This document shows positions 8,833 to 18,864 of a stretch of DNA of 64,000 bases, in pieces. The stretch is from the NCBI GenBank assembly GCA_965243565.1, contig OZ251571.1, positions 992,001-1,056,000 of the forward strand, given 5' to 3'. Under the pieces are notes generated by a model. The model worked only from the letters and a program-made list of their open reading frames with translations, did no database searches and was not told the DNA's origin. The stretch's first letter is position 1, and every line of letters starts with the position of its first letter. The position numbers and the translations under genes were made by a program. Source of the DNA: CBDEVH01 sp965243565 (GTDB taxonomy: Bacteria > Pseudomonadota > Gammaproteobacteria > Tethybacterales > Persebacteraceae).

Positions 8833-9843
8833 ATGAAGTTTTCTATCCAATTATCGGCAGATTATCCCAATAAATCTTATGGCGGTAAGAATGTCTATAA
8901 CGACATGATAGAACAAGCCAAACTGGCAGAAAAATTAAACTATAACGCTGTTTGCGTAACGGAGCATCATTTAATCAATTGTCTAATGATGCCTGCCCCG
9001 CTACATTTTGCCATTAAATTAGCAGCAGAAACAGCACGTATTAAAATTATTACAGCAGTCATGGTGCTACCGATACACGACATGCGCATATTGGCAGGAG
9101 AGATTGTTGCCACTGATATTTTTACTGATCATCGTCTTATATTAGGTGTTGGACGTGGGGCTTTTGAATACGAAATAGAGCGGTTGGGGATTCCCATGAA
9201 TGAAACACGCGAGCGGTTTGATGAATCGTTGGATGTTTTGTTGGCACTATTAACCCAAGAAGAAGTAGCAAGCAATGGCAAATATTATAAATTTAAACCA
9301 CTGACTATTATGCCTCGCCCTGAAGGCGAAATCCCCATGATGATGGCAGTGCTAAACCCCGATGGTATATATCACTGCACTAAAAAAGGCTTTCATATAA
9401 TGACCACTCCACTGGCAGGCAATGAGCAACTGCTAATTGACCAAGTCAGTGCGTTTAACCGTGCCAAATCTGAAATGAATGAAAAAGGCAAAGCACTGAC
9501 CATTAGCCTTTCACGTTTGATGACCATCGCCAATACTGACCAACAAAAAAAAGATTTCATACAAAAAGCCAACTACTATTACAGCAAATTTGACAATGTT
9601 TTTAGTGGTCCGGGCAGTGTTAAAAATGGCATGATTGAATCGTTGCCCCGCAAACAATCCATAGAAGAATTGGCAGCCAGTTTGCTTATTTGTGGCGACA
9701 ATGAAATGATAGACAAACTACAGCCTTATGCGGAATTAGGGTTAGACAATCTTATTCTTAATGTTAATTTTGGTTTGGAACAAAGCCAAACATTAGAAAC
9801 GCTTCATCGTTTTGCCGAAAACGTAATGAAACACTTTACATAA
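8833..9843 (+). CDS. LLM-class flavin-dependent oxidoreductase
   Basis: 336 residues with the luciferase-like monooxygenase fold: EQAKLAEKLNYNAVCVTEHH near the N-terminus, then GVGRGAFEYEIERLGIP and RERFDESLDVL. Such enzymes use FMNH2 or F420H2 to oxidise small organic substrates. The flavin, partner reductase and substrate cannot be read from sequence. A tautomerase-fold gene starts 28 bases downstream, followed by a hydrolase and a PLP enzyme on the same strand. This looks like a small oxidative catabolic operon. Confidence 0.85.
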   Translation: MKFSIQLSADYPNKSYGGKNVYNDMIEQAKLAEKLNYNAVCVTEHHLINCLMMPAPLHFAIKLAAETARIKIITAVMVLPIHDMRILAGEIVATDIFTDHRLILGVGRGAFEYEIERLGIPMNETRERFDESLDVLLALLTQEEVASNGKYYKFKPLTIMPRPEGEIPMMMAVLNPDGIYHCTKKGFHIMTTPLAGNEQLLIDQVSAFNRAKSEMNEKGKALTISLSRLMTIANTDQQKKDFIQKANYYYSKFDNVFSGPGSVKNGMIESLPRKQSIEELAASLLICGDNEMIDKLQPYAELGLDNLILNVNFGLEQSQTLETLHRFAENVMKHFT

Positions 9844-9871
9844 TTTAAAAATCAAGACAAGGAGAACAACA

Positions 9872-10096
9872 ATGCCGATAATAAAAATTGAAATGGCGAA
9901 GGGCAGAACCCTCGAACAAAAAACCAAATTGGTAAAAGAAATATCCGATACTTTTATTAATATAGCCGGTGGAAATTTAAATGCCTTAAACGTGATTATT
10001 CAAGAATACGATAAAGACAATTGGGCATTGGGTGGCAAACTATTATCAGCGGCTAAACAAGAAGACAAAGACACTGTAGAGTCGCCGAAAATCTAA
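9872..10096 (+). CDS. 4-oxalocrotonate tautomerase family protein
   Basis: 74 residues starting MPIIKIEMAKGRT. After Met removal Pro1 is the catalytic base of the tautomerase superfamily. The length fits a single beta-alpha-beta unit of a hexameric tautomerase, with a longer charged C-terminal tail. A strong ribosome site (AAGGAGAA) precedes the ATG. The partner is presumably the flavin oxidoreductase immediately upstream. Family members convert enol to keto intermediates of ring cleavage or dehalogenate small acids; the actual substrate is unknown. Confidence 0.8.
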   Translation: MPIIKIEMAKGRTLEQKTKLVKEISDTFINIAGGNLNALNVIIQEYDKDNWALGGKLLSAAKQEDKDTVESPKI

Positions 10097-10142
10097 TACT
10101 AAAACATACCAAAAAATATAGAATAAAACAATATACCGACCC

Positions 10143-10931
10143 ATGCCCCCTATTTGCAATTACACGGTTAGCAACGAAAACAGCACCGCCCCTGCTTTGT
10201 TTTTAATTCACGGGATTGGTGCTGCCATAGATACATGGCGGTTTTTATTGCCTGTTTTAACGCCACATTTTCGAGTTATTACGTATGATTTACGAGGGCA
10301 TGGCAACTCATTTATTCCCACCGAACCAATAACTCTAAACCATTTAGTAGATGATTTGGAAAATTTACGTGAGCATTTAGGAATCGCCGAAGCGTACTTT
10401 GCGGGGCATTCTTTGGGGGGAATGATTGCGCCCGCCTATGCTCATCAATACCCGCACCATGTACTTGGTTTGGGGTTGTTATCCACAGCCGCCGCCAGAG
10501 ATGATAACGACAGAAAAAAACTAAACGATGTGATTGAAAAAATGGAGACTCAAGGCATTGCCAACATATTGCCAACTCTCATCAATCGTTGGTACACGGA
10601 CGAATTTATAAAACAGCAACCCACTATTATTAACAACCGCTTACAACAAGTTATTAATACCGATCCTGCTGTTTTTATTAATGTGTTTAAAATTTATGCA
10701 ACAACAGAAATGATGCCCTGGTTACACCAAATAACCGCCCCAAGTTTGGTATTAACCGCTGAAAATGATGGCGGTTGCAACCCACAGCTCAATCAAAAAA
10801 TTGCCGATGCATTGCCCAACTCACAATTGGTCGTATTGCCAAAACTCAAGCATTCCATCTTACTCGAAGACGGCGAGACCGTAGCCACACATTTGCTACA
10901 ATTTATAAAACAACAAATTGATAATAGGTAA
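10143..10931 (+). CDS. alpha/beta hydrolase
   Basis: 262 residues with HGIGAAID, YDLRGHGNS, nucleophile Ser90 in AGHSLGG, a probable acid in TAENDGGCN and His near residue 240 in PKLKHSILLEDG. It resembles 3-oxoadipate enol-lactonase and related small-ester hydrolases. Probably intracellular, as no signal peptide is visible. The PLP-enzyme gene starts two bases after its stop, so it is surely co-transcribed with it. Precise substrate unknown. Confidence 0.83.
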   Translation: MPPICNYTVSNENSTAPALFLIHGIGAAIDTWRFLLPVLTPHFRVITYDLRGHGNSFIPTEPITLNHLVDDLENLREHLGIAEAYFAGHSLGGMIAPAYAHQYPHHVLGLGLLSTAAARDDNDRKKLNDVIEKMETQGIANILPTLINRWYTDEFIKQQPTIINNRLQQVINTDPAVFINVFKIYATTEMMPWLHQITAPSLVLTAENDGGCNPQLNQKIADALPNSQLVVLPKLKHSILLEDGETVATHLLQFIKQQIDNR

Positions 10932-10933
10932 TT

Positions 10934-12082
10934 ATGCTGACAGATTTTAAATTAGAAACATTTTTTTCCAAGTGGGAATTTAATTCACGCTTTCATTTAG
11001 CGGCATCAGATGCACAGAGTATTTCGATGAACGAGTTATTGGCAATGGCATCCCCCACCGACCGCGAAGCGTTTGAAAAAATGTGGCTGGGTTATACCGA
11101 AACCTATGGTGCACCTGATTTACTTGAAACAATTGCAACACTTTATCAAAAGCGAGATGCCAGTGAAATACTTTGCTTTGCTGGTGCCAGCGAAGGTATT
11201 TTTGCTGCCAACTCTGTTTTATTAGACAAAGACAGTCATGCCATTGTTGTTACACCCAACTATCAATCACACGAGACATTGCCTGTTGCTATTTGCAAGG
11301 CTACCGGTATTCCATTAAATGCCGATGATGGTTGGTCGCTTGACATTGATCAAATTGCAGCAGCAATACGTCCTAATACAAAATTAATTACTATTAATTT
11401 TCCGCATAACCCAACCGGCGCTATTTTGCCACTTGATAGGTATCACGCACTAATAAAATTGTGCCAAAAACATGGTATTTATATTTTGCATGATGAAATT
11501 TTTAATGGTTTGGGAAAAACAAATACGGTGCATTTGCCCCCTATAACCGATTTATACGAACGTGGTTTATCGCTTAATGTCATGTCAAAATCGTACGGCT
11601 TACCCGGGTTACGTATTGGTTGGATTGCTTGTGCTGATAAGGCAATATTATCTAAAATGGAACGCTTAAAACATTACTTGTCTATTTGCAACTCAGGTCC
11701 CAGTGAGCGATTGGCAAATATTGCACTAAAAAATCGTGATCAATTACTATCACGTAATTGTGCGATTGTTGATGAAAATCTACCGCAGTGCGATGCCTTT
11801 TTTAATCGTCATGCTGGTTTGTTTGATTGGCATCACCCCGATGGCTCATGTATGGCGTATCCTCGCTATAAAGGAAGCGATGGCGTTGAAACATTTTGTC
11901 GTTTACTAATAGAAAAAAGCGGTGTATTGCTATTGCCTAGCACTGTGTATCAGTCCGCACTTGGCGACACACCTCAAAATCGTTTTAGATTGGGCTATGG
12001 CCGAAAAGGTCTGAACGAAGGTTTAGCCGTTATGGATGAGCATATTATTAAAACGTATGGCGATACTAACCACTGTCATTAA
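10934..12082 (+). CDS. PLP-dependent aminotransferase class I/II
   Basis: 382 residues of fold type I. NFPHNPTGA (155-163), DEIF (187-190) and Schiff-base Lys219 in VMSKSYGLPGLRIGW are clear. The sequence is close to the capreomycidine-synthase/arginine-type subgroup of class I aminotransferases by general pattern, but I cannot assign the amino donor. Last gene of the oxidoreductase-tautomerase-hydrolase run. It converges with the TauE-like exporter gene, 46 bases apart. Confidence 0.85.
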   Translation: MLTDFKLETFFSKWEFNSRFHLAASDAQSISMNELLAMASPTDREAFEKMWLGYTETYGAPDLLETIATLYQKRDASEILCFAGASEGIFAANSVLLDKDSHAIVVTPNYQSHETLPVAICKATGIPLNADDGWSLDIDQIAAAIRPNTKLITINFPHNPTGAILPLDRYHALIKLCQKHGIYILHDEIFNGLGKTNTVHLPPITDLYERGLSLNVMSKSYGLPGLRIGWIACADKAILSKMERLKHYLSICNSGPSERLANIALKNRDQLLSRNCAIVDENLPQCDAFFNRHAGLFDWHHPDGSCMAYPRYKGSDGVETFCRLLIEKSGVLLLPSTVYQSALGDTPQNRFRLGYGRKGLNEGLAVMDEHIIKTYGDTNHCH

Positions 12083-12128
12083 ATTTATAGCCAGTTTGGA
12101 GATTAATTTTATAAAATAAATAGCTTAT

Positions 12129-12893
12129 TCAAATAGTTTCAATATCATTAACAATAATGAAAATGATATTAAAGACGATAACGCAGTAAAAAACGATGTG
12201 ATTCGGCACTCGTTTTAATAACTGACTCGCAATTGGTATGCCTAATAATGAGCCCAATGACATCCATATCGTTAATTCCCAATGTATTTGTCCGCCACCC
12301 GCATAAATAAGTGCGGTTAAACCTGATAAACACAACGCAATAATGACGGATGTTCCAATTACTTTTTTGGTGTCGTGATTGCCCATAATAAATAACGCGG
12401 GGATTAACAACACGCCACCGCCGACACCGGTTAAGCCCATTATAGAACCAATAAAAAAGCCCATTACAAATTCTGCCATGCCAGATATTTTTTTTGTCGT
12501 CTTCCCGATTTTAAATACGGTGAGTAATAATGCGACAAATATAGTTAAAATAATAACGATTTCCATTGTCGATTGTAATGAATTAGTAATATCAGGATAA
12601 TAATATATAATAATATTAACAGCACCTGCCGCTAGCAACACACCCGGTAAAGTGGACAGCATAAGCCGTTTAAATAAAGAAAAATCAACATTGCCACGAC
12701 GGATATGTTCGATTCCCGCCATTATTTTGGTAAACGTACTATAAGCACTGGCAGTGCCCACAGCAACAGAAACGGGCAATCCAAAAAAGAAGGTGATTAT
12801 AGGCACCAGTAATACTCCAGCACCAACGCCAGAAAAGTATATTAAAAATCCCATCAGTGCTCCCGTGCTGATGGATTGTAGGATATCTATCAC
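12129..12893 (-). CDS. TauE/SafE family membrane transporter (TSUP)
   Basis: 254 residues with about eight hydrophobic helices. Two family repeats are visible, each with a Gly-rich signature: YFSGVGAGVLLVPIITFFFG near the N-terminus and GSIMGLTGVGGGVLLIPAL at about 150. TSUP proteins export sulfite, sulfoacetate or other small organic anions across the inner membrane. No sulfur gene lies beside it, so substrate is open. It sits between two catabolic gene sets and is divergent from the FAD/GcvT-type gene, with which it may share a control region. Confidence 0.85.
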   Translation of the reverse strand: MIDILQSISTGALMGFLIYFSGVGAGVLLVPIITFFFGLPVSVAVGTASAYSTFTKIMAGIEHIRRGNVDFSLFKRLMLSTLPGVLLAAGAVNIIIYYYPDITNSLQSTMEIVIILTIFVALLLTVFKIGKTTKKISGMAEFVMGFFIGSIMGLTGVGGGVLLIPALFIMGNHDTKKVIGTSVIIALCLSGLTALIYAGGGQIHWELTIWMSLGSLLGIPIASQLLKRVPNHIVFYCVIVFNIIFIIVNDIETI

Positions 12894-12926
12894 TTCGCTA
12901 ATTCTACTCTATTGGCATTTACAACG

Positions 12927-12954
12927 TTGATTTTGTGTGTTTTTTTCTTATTAT
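12927..12954 (+). promoter_or_regulatory. possible promoter of the catabolic operon starting at 13003
   Basis: TTGATT (12927-12932) and TATTAT (12949-12954) with a 16-base spacer lie in the divergent gap, inside a T-rich stretch. A clear AGGGA ribosome site precedes the ATG at 13003. Confidence 0.4.
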
Positions 12955-13002
12955 ATATATAATGGACAATGTTGTTTTATCACCATCTTATAGGGAATAA
13001 CC

Positions 13003-15459
13003 ATGGAATCCACAGCACCAATATCATCAATAAAATCACCTCCTAGCCAAGCCGCAATTGTTATTATTGGTGGCGGTGTTATGGGGTGCTCCATTGCCTA
13101 TCACTTAGCCAAAGAAGGTGTAACCGATGTAGTTATGCTCGAAAAAGGAGAACTAACCAGTGGTTCTACATGGCATGCAGCAGGGCAAATCACACATTCA
13201 GTTTCTAATTTCTCCTTATTACAATGTATTAAATATAATTTAGAACTCTACTCTAAACTAGAAAAAGAAACAGGGCAGTCCGTTACAATGCATAATTGTG
13301 GCTCATTGCGAATGATTTATGATGAGGACGAATTGGATTGGCAGAAGCATATTTTATCGGTCATTAAAAATTTCAATTTACCCGGAGAAATAGTTTCACC
13401 GAAAAGAGTAAAAGAATTACATCCTTTTTACAATACTGACGGTATTATTGCAGGCTTGCATACGCCCGGTGATGGGCATCTAGATCCAGCAGGGTTGGCG
13501 TTTGCACTTGCCAAAGGAGCAAAGCAAATGGGCGTTGGTGTATTTACCTATTGTCGTGCGACTTCGGTAAAAAAAGATGGTGCCGAATGGTTGGTTAGCA
13601 CTGAAAAAGGTGATATTCGTTGTAAGCATGTGGTTAATGCGGGTGGCACCTATGCCAGACAAATGGCATTAGAGTTAGGCTACGATTTACCCACTACTTC
13701 GATGACACATCATTATTTTATTACCGACAAAATTCCCGAATTTGCTGCACTCGAAAAAGAGCTGCCTGTTGTACGAGACGACCGCATGGTTTCGGGCTAT
13801 TTACGCATGGAACAACAATCAGGGTTAATAGGAATTTACGAAAAATCCGATACCAATCACATATGGGAAGACGGCACTCCATGGCAGTCTGAACATGAAT
13901 TATTTGAAGCTGATTACGATAGAGTAGCCCCGTGGCTCGAAAAAGCCCTAGAGCGTTTTCCTATTTTAGGTACTGTTGGCATCAAACGCGCTATCCATGG
14001 TGCTATTTCGCATCCCCCCGATGGCAATCCGTTAATTGGTCCTGTGCCTGGTTTGTCTAATTATTGGGCATGTTGTGGTATTCAAATTGGTATTGGTTGG
14101 GGTCCCGGACTGACGCGCCAATTAGCCAAATGGATTGTTCATGGTAGTGCTGATATTAGTATGCGTGCGTTTGACCCACGTCGCTTTGGCAAGTATGCCA
14201 ATCAAAACTACCAAGTTAAAAAAGCCCATGAAGATTATTCCTTACGCCACGAAATTCCATTTCCACATTTTAGCCGAGTTGCCGAACGCCCTATTAGAAA
14301 GAGTGCTTTATACGATATACTAAAAGAAAAAGGTGCGGTTTTTGAAGAAATTCACGGTTGGGAACGCCCTCGTTGGTTTGCCCCACAAGACACAGCGGCT
14401 GAAGATATTTATTCGTTTCGCCGTAATCAGACATTGCATACTATTGTGGCGAGCGAAGCCAATGCAGTACGCAATGATGCAGGTGTTATTGATATGTCGG
14501 CATTTACCAAAGTCATGTTAACAGGTGCGGATAGTGCGGCTTTTGTTAATCGCATTATCCCTAGTCGCCTACCCGCAGTTGGCAAAATCGTACTGTCTCA
14601 TTTGCTCTGCCGCAATGGGCGAGTTGATATTGAAGTCTCTATTTCTCGTTTAAGCGATGATGAGTTTTATATTATTTGTGCCTCTTTTTTTGAAGAACAT
14701 ATCATCGATAAGCTAAATGAGCTAACAAATGCAGATGAAGCAATTGCCATTAACAACCTTACTTCTGATTGGGGGACCATCGCATTGGCAGGACCAAAAG
14801 CACGTGATATTCTCTCGCAAATTACCGATGATGCCGTTGATAATGATAATTTTCCGTGGTTACGTGTTAAAAAAATTACCATTGATGGTTGTTTGGTTTG
14901 GGCTTTTCGTCTGTCCTATGCTGGTGAGCTAGGGTGGGAACTACATGCCGCACAAGCTGATATTTTGCGTTGTTATAATAAATTGTTTGAAATGGGCAAA
15001 GCACAAGGGCTACGTGACTACGGCACTTTTGCCATGAATTCCTTACGCATGGAAAAAGCCTATCTTGGCTCCAGTGAATTAACCAATGAAGTAACCCTAC
15101 CCGAAGCACAGCTAATGCATCATGTTGATATGAACAAAGAGGACTTTTTTGCCAAAGCAGCGGTAGAAAAATCACTCACTCATTTACGTTGGAAATGCGT
15201 TTACCTACAAATAGAAGATGATGGCAAGAATGACGGCAATGGCAACGAAGCCATTTTCGCCGAGGGCAAACGAGTTGGTTCTATTACGTCGATTAGTTTT
15301 GGACATACCACTCAGCAGTTATTGGCGTTTGCTTATATTCATCCAGATTACGCCGAAGTCGGCACATCGCTATCAGTGTTTATTATGAACGAAGAACGAA
15401 AAGCCACCATACTGCCTTGTGCAGTTTATGATGCAAAATCAAAAAAACCCCGTGGTTAA
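13003..15459 (+). CDS. dimethylglycine/sarcosine dehydrogenase-like FAD-folate protein
   Basis: 818 residues. An N-terminal DAO-type FAD domain has IVIIGGGVMGCSIAYHLA (about 19-36) and GSTWHAAGQ, where the His corresponds to the covalent FAD attachment of dimethylglycine dehydrogenase. A GcvT-like folate-binding domain follows (about 430-810) with LSYAGELGWELHA. This pair is typical of dimethylglycine/sarcosine dehydrogenases that demethylate N-methyl amino acids and pass C1 units to tetrahydrofolate. It heads a plus-strand run of dehydrogenase, two enolase-superfamily enzymes and an aminotransferase. The exact N-methyl substrate is not readable. Confidence 0.87.
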   Translation: MESTAPISSIKSPPSQAAIVIIGGGVMGCSIAYHLAKEGVTDVVMLEKGELTSGSTWHAAGQITHSVSNFSLLQCIKYNLELYSKLEKETGQSVTMHNCGSLRMIYDEDELDWQKHILSVIKNFNLPGEIVSPKRVKELHPFYNTDGIIAGLHTPGDGHLDPAGLAFALAKGAKQMGVGVFTYCRATSVKKDGAEWLVSTEKGDIRCKHVVNAGGTYARQMALELGYDLPTTSMTHHYFITDKIPEFAALEKELPVVRDDRMVSGYLRMEQQSGLIGIYEKSDTNHIWEDGTPWQSEHELFEADYDRVAPWLEKALERFPILGTVGIKRAIHGAISHPPDGNPLIGPVPGLSNYWACCGIQIGIGWGPGLTRQLAKWIVHGSADISMRAFDPRRFGKYANQNYQVKKAHEDYSLRHEIPFPHFSRVAERPIRKSALYDILKEKGAVFEEIHGWERPRWFAPQDTAAEDIYSFRRNQTLHTIVASEANAVRNDAGVIDMSAFTKVMLTGADSAAFVNRIIPSRLPAVGKIVLSHLLCRNGRVDIEVSISRLSDDEFYIICASFFEEHIIDKLNELTNADEAIAINNLTSDWGTIALAGPKARDILSQITDDAVDNDNFPWLRVKKITIDGCLVWAFRLSYAGELGWELHAAQADILRCYNKLFEMGKAQGLRDYGTFAMNSLRMEKAYLGSSELTNEVTLPEAQLMHHVDMNKEDFFAKAAVEKSLTHLRWKCVYLQIEDDGKNDGNGNEAIFAEGKRVGSITSISFGHTTQQLLAFAYIHPDYAEVGTSLSVFIMNEERKATILPCAVYDAKSKKPRG

Positions 15460-15495
15460 TTACAATAAGAACTCAACTAAAATAAAGAAACAGAA

Positions 15496-16599
15496 ATGAC
15501 GACATCAACAATGAATGCCATGATATTAATCGGTCATGGTCGGTTAGACCAATTGGTTTATCGTAAAGATTACCCAAAGCCAGTTGCTGGTGCCAATGAG
15601 GTATTAATCCGTGTAAAAGCCTGTGGGCTCAATAACACCGATGTTAATACACGTACGGCATGGTATTCTAAAAGTGTTAAAGGTGCCACTACGGGGGAAG
15701 GCAACATCGATGCAGGCAATACAGATGCTTCTTGGGGTGGTTCCGCCATACGGTTTCCGCGTATTCAAGGCGGTGATATTGCCGGTGTGGTAGAAGAAGT
15801 TGGCATTGGCGGCAACCGCTCATTAATTGGCAAACGTGTCTTGGTCGATCCTTGTATTCGAGATGCAAAGAATCCATTGGATGTTGATAATTACAAATAC
15901 TTAGGCAGTGAACTCGATGGCGGCTTTGCCGATTATGCTGTCGTACCTGAAAGACAAGTGCATCCCATTAACTGTGATTTAAGCGATAACGAACTAGCGA
16001 CGTTTGCCATTGCTTATTTAACGGCAGAAAATATGTTGGATCGTGCTCAAGTTACCAAACACGACACCATATTGGTAACAGGGGCATCTGGCGGCGTTGG
16101 CTCTGCATTGGTGCAATTGGCAAAACGGCGAGGTTGTAAAGTGGTGGCAATGTGCTCGAATGACAAAGCCGACAAAATTCGTGCTATTGGTGCTGATGGC
16201 GTTATATCACGCACCGACACTACACAATACCTTGCCGCCATGCTCGAAAAAAGCATTGGCAGAACCACCGTCACTGTCGTTGCCGATATAGTGGGAGGCA
16301 AGATGTTTCCTGCCTTGCTTGATGTTATTGCACGCGGTGGCAGATACACCTGTGCTGGTGCTATAGCAGGCGCTATTGTTGATTTTGACTTGCGTACTTT
16401 TTATCTAAACGACTTAACCCTCGTCGGTGCTACTTATTCACCACCCGGTACTTTTGCCAAACTTATTCGCTATATCGAAAAAGGAGAAATCCGCCCATTA
16501 TTAGCAGCGGCTTATCCACTAAGCCAATTTCATACAGCACAACAACAATTTATCGAAAAAAAACACAGCGGTAATATTGTTGTTAGCACGACTGAATAA
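15496..16599 (+). CDS. MDR-family (alcohol dehydrogenase-like) oxidoreductase
   Basis: 367 residues. A GroES-like N-terminal domain (VKACGLNNTDVNTR, QGGDIAGVVEEVG) is followed by a Rossmann domain with VTGASGGVGSALVQLAKRRG. The absence of the usual catalytic zinc ligand cluster suggests the quinone-oxidoreductase/zinc-free or 'alcohol dehydrogenase family' subgroup, using NAD(P)H. It starts 36 bases after the FAD/GcvT gene and ends two bases before the next gene, so it belongs to the same operon. Substrate unknown. Confidence 0.85.
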   Translation: MTTSTMNAMILIGHGRLDQLVYRKDYPKPVAGANEVLIRVKACGLNNTDVNTRTAWYSKSVKGATTGEGNIDAGNTDASWGGSAIRFPRIQGGDIAGVVEEVGIGGNRSLIGKRVLVDPCIRDAKNPLDVDNYKYLGSELDGGFADYAVVPERQVHPINCDLSDNELATFAIAYLTAENMLDRAQVTKHDTILVTGASGGVGSALVQLAKRRGCKVVAMCSNDKADKIRAIGADGVISRTDTTQYLAAMLEKSIGRTTVTVVADIVGGKMFPALLDVIARGGRYTCAGAIAGAIVDFDLRTFYLNDLTLVGATYSPPGTFAKLIRYIEKGEIRPLLAAAYPLSQFHTAQQQFIEKKHSGNIVVSTTE

Positions 16600-16601
16600 C
16601 C

Positions 16602-17711
16602 ATGAAAATTAAGCGTATTCGATTATGGCAACTTGAATTACCGCTAACACACCCATATTGGTTGTCGGGCGGACGATTAAAATTTGAACAACTAGACAGC
16701 ACTTTTATCTGTATTGAAACCGATACCGACATAAGCGGTTGGGGCGAATCCTGCCCATGGGGCAATACCTATCTGCCCGCACATGGCGGCGGTGTTCGCG
16801 CTGCGCATGCCATTCTCGCCCCCGCACTAATAGGCAAAGACCCCTGTGCATTACGGCACATTAATCAAGTAATGGACACCGCCCTACCGGGTCATCTATA
16901 CGCCAAATCTGCATTGGATATTGCCTGCTGGGATATTCTAGGCAAGCACAGCAACATGCCACTGTGGCGTTTGTTGGGGGCGAATGCCGCCCAAGCCGTG
17001 GCAGTTAATTCTTCAATTTCAACAGGCTCTCCTGATGAAATGATTCAATACATAAAAACAGCCCGCACCAAAGGTTATTGCACTCACTCCGCTAAAATTG
17101 GTGGCAGCAATATTGCACTGGATATAGCCCGTATTCAAGCCATTGAAGCCATGCGGTTGGACGATGAAAAAATCACCTATGACATTAACCGTGCATGGAC
17201 TCCCGCCACCGCCATCGAAGTATTAAACAGTGTTAATACGCGCGGTTGGATAGAGCAGCCCTGCGAAACACTAGAACAATGCAAACATGTTCATGACAAT
17301 GTTTTGCAACCCATTATGCTTGATGAATGTCTGCATTCTTATCACGACCATCTTAATGCATGGAAGCAAACCGCTGGTGAAGGCATTAAACTTAAGCCCA
17401 ACCGCGTTGGTGGGCTTAGCAAAGCTTTACAAATTCGAGACTTTGCCATTAACGTCGGTTGGCAAATGCACATCGAAGATGTTGGCGGCAGTGTGTTGGC
17501 AGATACTGTTGCGATTCATTTAGCCGCTGCAACACCCAGCGAAAACCGCCTTGCCAGCTGGTTGTGCCACGAACACCTTGCCGTTGATATAGCGCAAGGC
17601 ATGGGCGCACGCAATATTAATGGCTATGCCACACCACCTAGCAGTAGTGGCATTGGTGTTACTCCTTGCATGGATTTATTGGGAAAACCAATTGCTGTTT
17701 ATGAAAATTAA
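16602..17711 (+). CDS. enolase-superfamily (MR/MLE) enzyme, HpbD/cis-3-hydroxyproline dehydratase-like
   Basis: 369 residues. N-terminal capping domain (SGWGESCPWG, GHLYAKSALDIACWDILGKH), then barrel residues: Lys in SAKIGG, metal ligands Asp in TYDINRAW, Glu in WIEQPC and Asp/Glu in MLDEC, and a second-face Lys in IKLKPNRVGG. The layout matches the 4-hydroxyproline-betaine 2-epimerase (HpbD) and cis-3-hydroxy-L-proline dehydratase group as I remember it. Its last 11 bases overlap the start of a second, diverged paralogue. Reaction on a proline derivative is inference. Confidence 0.78.
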   Translation: MKIKRIRLWQLELPLTHPYWLSGGRLKFEQLDSTFICIETDTDISGWGESCPWGNTYLPAHGGGVRAAHAILAPALIGKDPCALRHINQVMDTALPGHLYAKSALDIACWDILGKHSNMPLWRLLGANAAQAVAVNSSISTGSPDEMIQYIKTARTKGYCTHSAKIGGSNIALDIARIQAIEAMRLDDEKITYDINRAWTPATAIEVLNSVNTRGWIEQPCETLEQCKHVHDNVLQPIMLDECLHSYHDHLNAWKQTAGEGIKLKPNRVGGLSKALQIRDFAINVGWQMHIEDVGGSVLADTVAIHLAAATPSENRLASWLCHEHLAVDIAQGMGARNINGYATPPSSSGIGVTPCMDLLGKPIAVYEN

Positions 17712-18804
17712 TAAAATCAGCCTTTGGCAAATCACTTTAACCAGCCACACACCCTACTACATGGCAGATGGCAAAGCCTGTGAAACCGTTACGTCAACTA
17801 TCATTCGTCTTTCCACCGACAAAGGCATAGATGGTTGGGGCGAAATCGCACCTATAGCGCACTACCTCCCCGCTTATACAGGTGGTGTGATTCCTGCTAT
17901 TGAAGAAATGGCAGCAGTACTTTTAAGACATAACCCACTGGGTGTAGAGCACTTAATGGCTCAATGCGACAAACAACTGCAAGGGCATCATTACGCGAAA
18001 TCAGCAATTGATATTGCGTTATGGGACATCACCGCCAAAGCGGCAAACTTACCATTGTATGCATTACTAGGCGGAAGACACGCCGAACAATTACCGCTTT
18101 ATCATTCCATTACCTGTATTGACCCTGATGCGATGGCTGATATTGCCAAAAATGCTTATAGGCAAGGCATTCGTCAATTTCAAGTTAAATTAGGTGCTGA
18201 TAATAATTGGCAAGCCGATGTTGAACGACTACATAAAGTCAGAGAAGCCGTTGGCAACGGTGTTTTGGTTTATGGTGATTGGAATTGTGGTACCAGTCGT
18301 TTAGATGCAACACGGGTTGGACGCGCCATTGCGCAAGATGATTTTATGCTAGAGCAACCCTGCCCCACACTAGAAGAATGTGCTGCTGTACGCAATGCAA
18401 CAGGACTTCCCATGAAGATAGACGAAAATGCGTTTGACACTGCATCGCTACTAAAAGCACACCAATTAGGCTGTATGGACGCCGTTGCAATTAAACTATC
18501 AAAATTTGGCGGCATTAGTCAATCTCGCAAAGCACGTGATTTATGCTTGTATCTAGGGGCAAAAATGTGTATCGAAGACGTATGGGGGAGCGACATCGTA
18601 ACAGCGGCTTCATTGCATCTTGGTATAAGCACCCCTGCCAAGGCACTATTAAACTGTTGTGATTTATCTGGTTACGTTAGCCCAAGGCTAGATTGTAACG
18701 CTCCAATCCGCCATAACGGATACATTACTGTATCCAATAACAGCGGCATTGGTATTAGCCCTAATTTAGAATATTTAGGTTCTCCCATCACTGTTTATGA
18801 ATAA
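17701..18804 (+). CDS. second enolase-superfamily (MR/MLE) enzyme, paralogue of the preceding gene
   Basis: 367 residues from the ATG at 17701 (MKINKISLWQITL); the frame is open to 17620 but those codons lie inside the upstream gene. Features: GWGEIAPIAHYLPAY, GHHYAKSAIDIALWD, Lys in FQVKLGAD, metal ligands Asp in YGDWNCG, Glu in MLEQPC and Asp/Glu in KIDENA, Lys in AIKLSKFGG. By eye it shares about a third of its residues with its neighbour and differs at active-site flanks (QVKLG versus SAKIG), so the two probably act on different substrates or isomers. An 11-base overlap indicates coupled translation. Confidence 0.8.
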   Translation: MKINKISLWQITLTSHTPYYMADGKACETVTSTIIRLSTDKGIDGWGEIAPIAHYLPAYTGGVIPAIEEMAAVLLRHNPLGVEHLMAQCDKQLQGHHYAKSAIDIALWDITAKAANLPLYALLGGRHAEQLPLYHSITCIDPDAMADIAKNAYRQGIRQFQVKLGADNNWQADVERLHKVREAVGNGVLVYGDWNCGTSRLDATRVGRAIAQDDFMLEQPCPTLEECAAVRNATGLPMKIDENAFDTASLLKAHQLGCMDAVAIKLSKFGGISQSRKARDLCLYLGAKMCIEDVWGSDIVTAASLHLGISTPAKALLNCCDLSGYVSPRLDCNAPIRHNGYITVSNNSGIGISPNLEYLGSPITVYE

Positions 18805-18864
18805 TTACCGCCTAATTTAAAAACACAGCACTCATTTTATTATACAATCTTAAATTCTATTTTT

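Noticed and set aside
17620..17700. Longer N-terminus for the second enolase-superfamily gene with a membrane-like segment.
   Set aside because: It lies inside the upstream gene; the ATG at 17701 matches the family start exactly.
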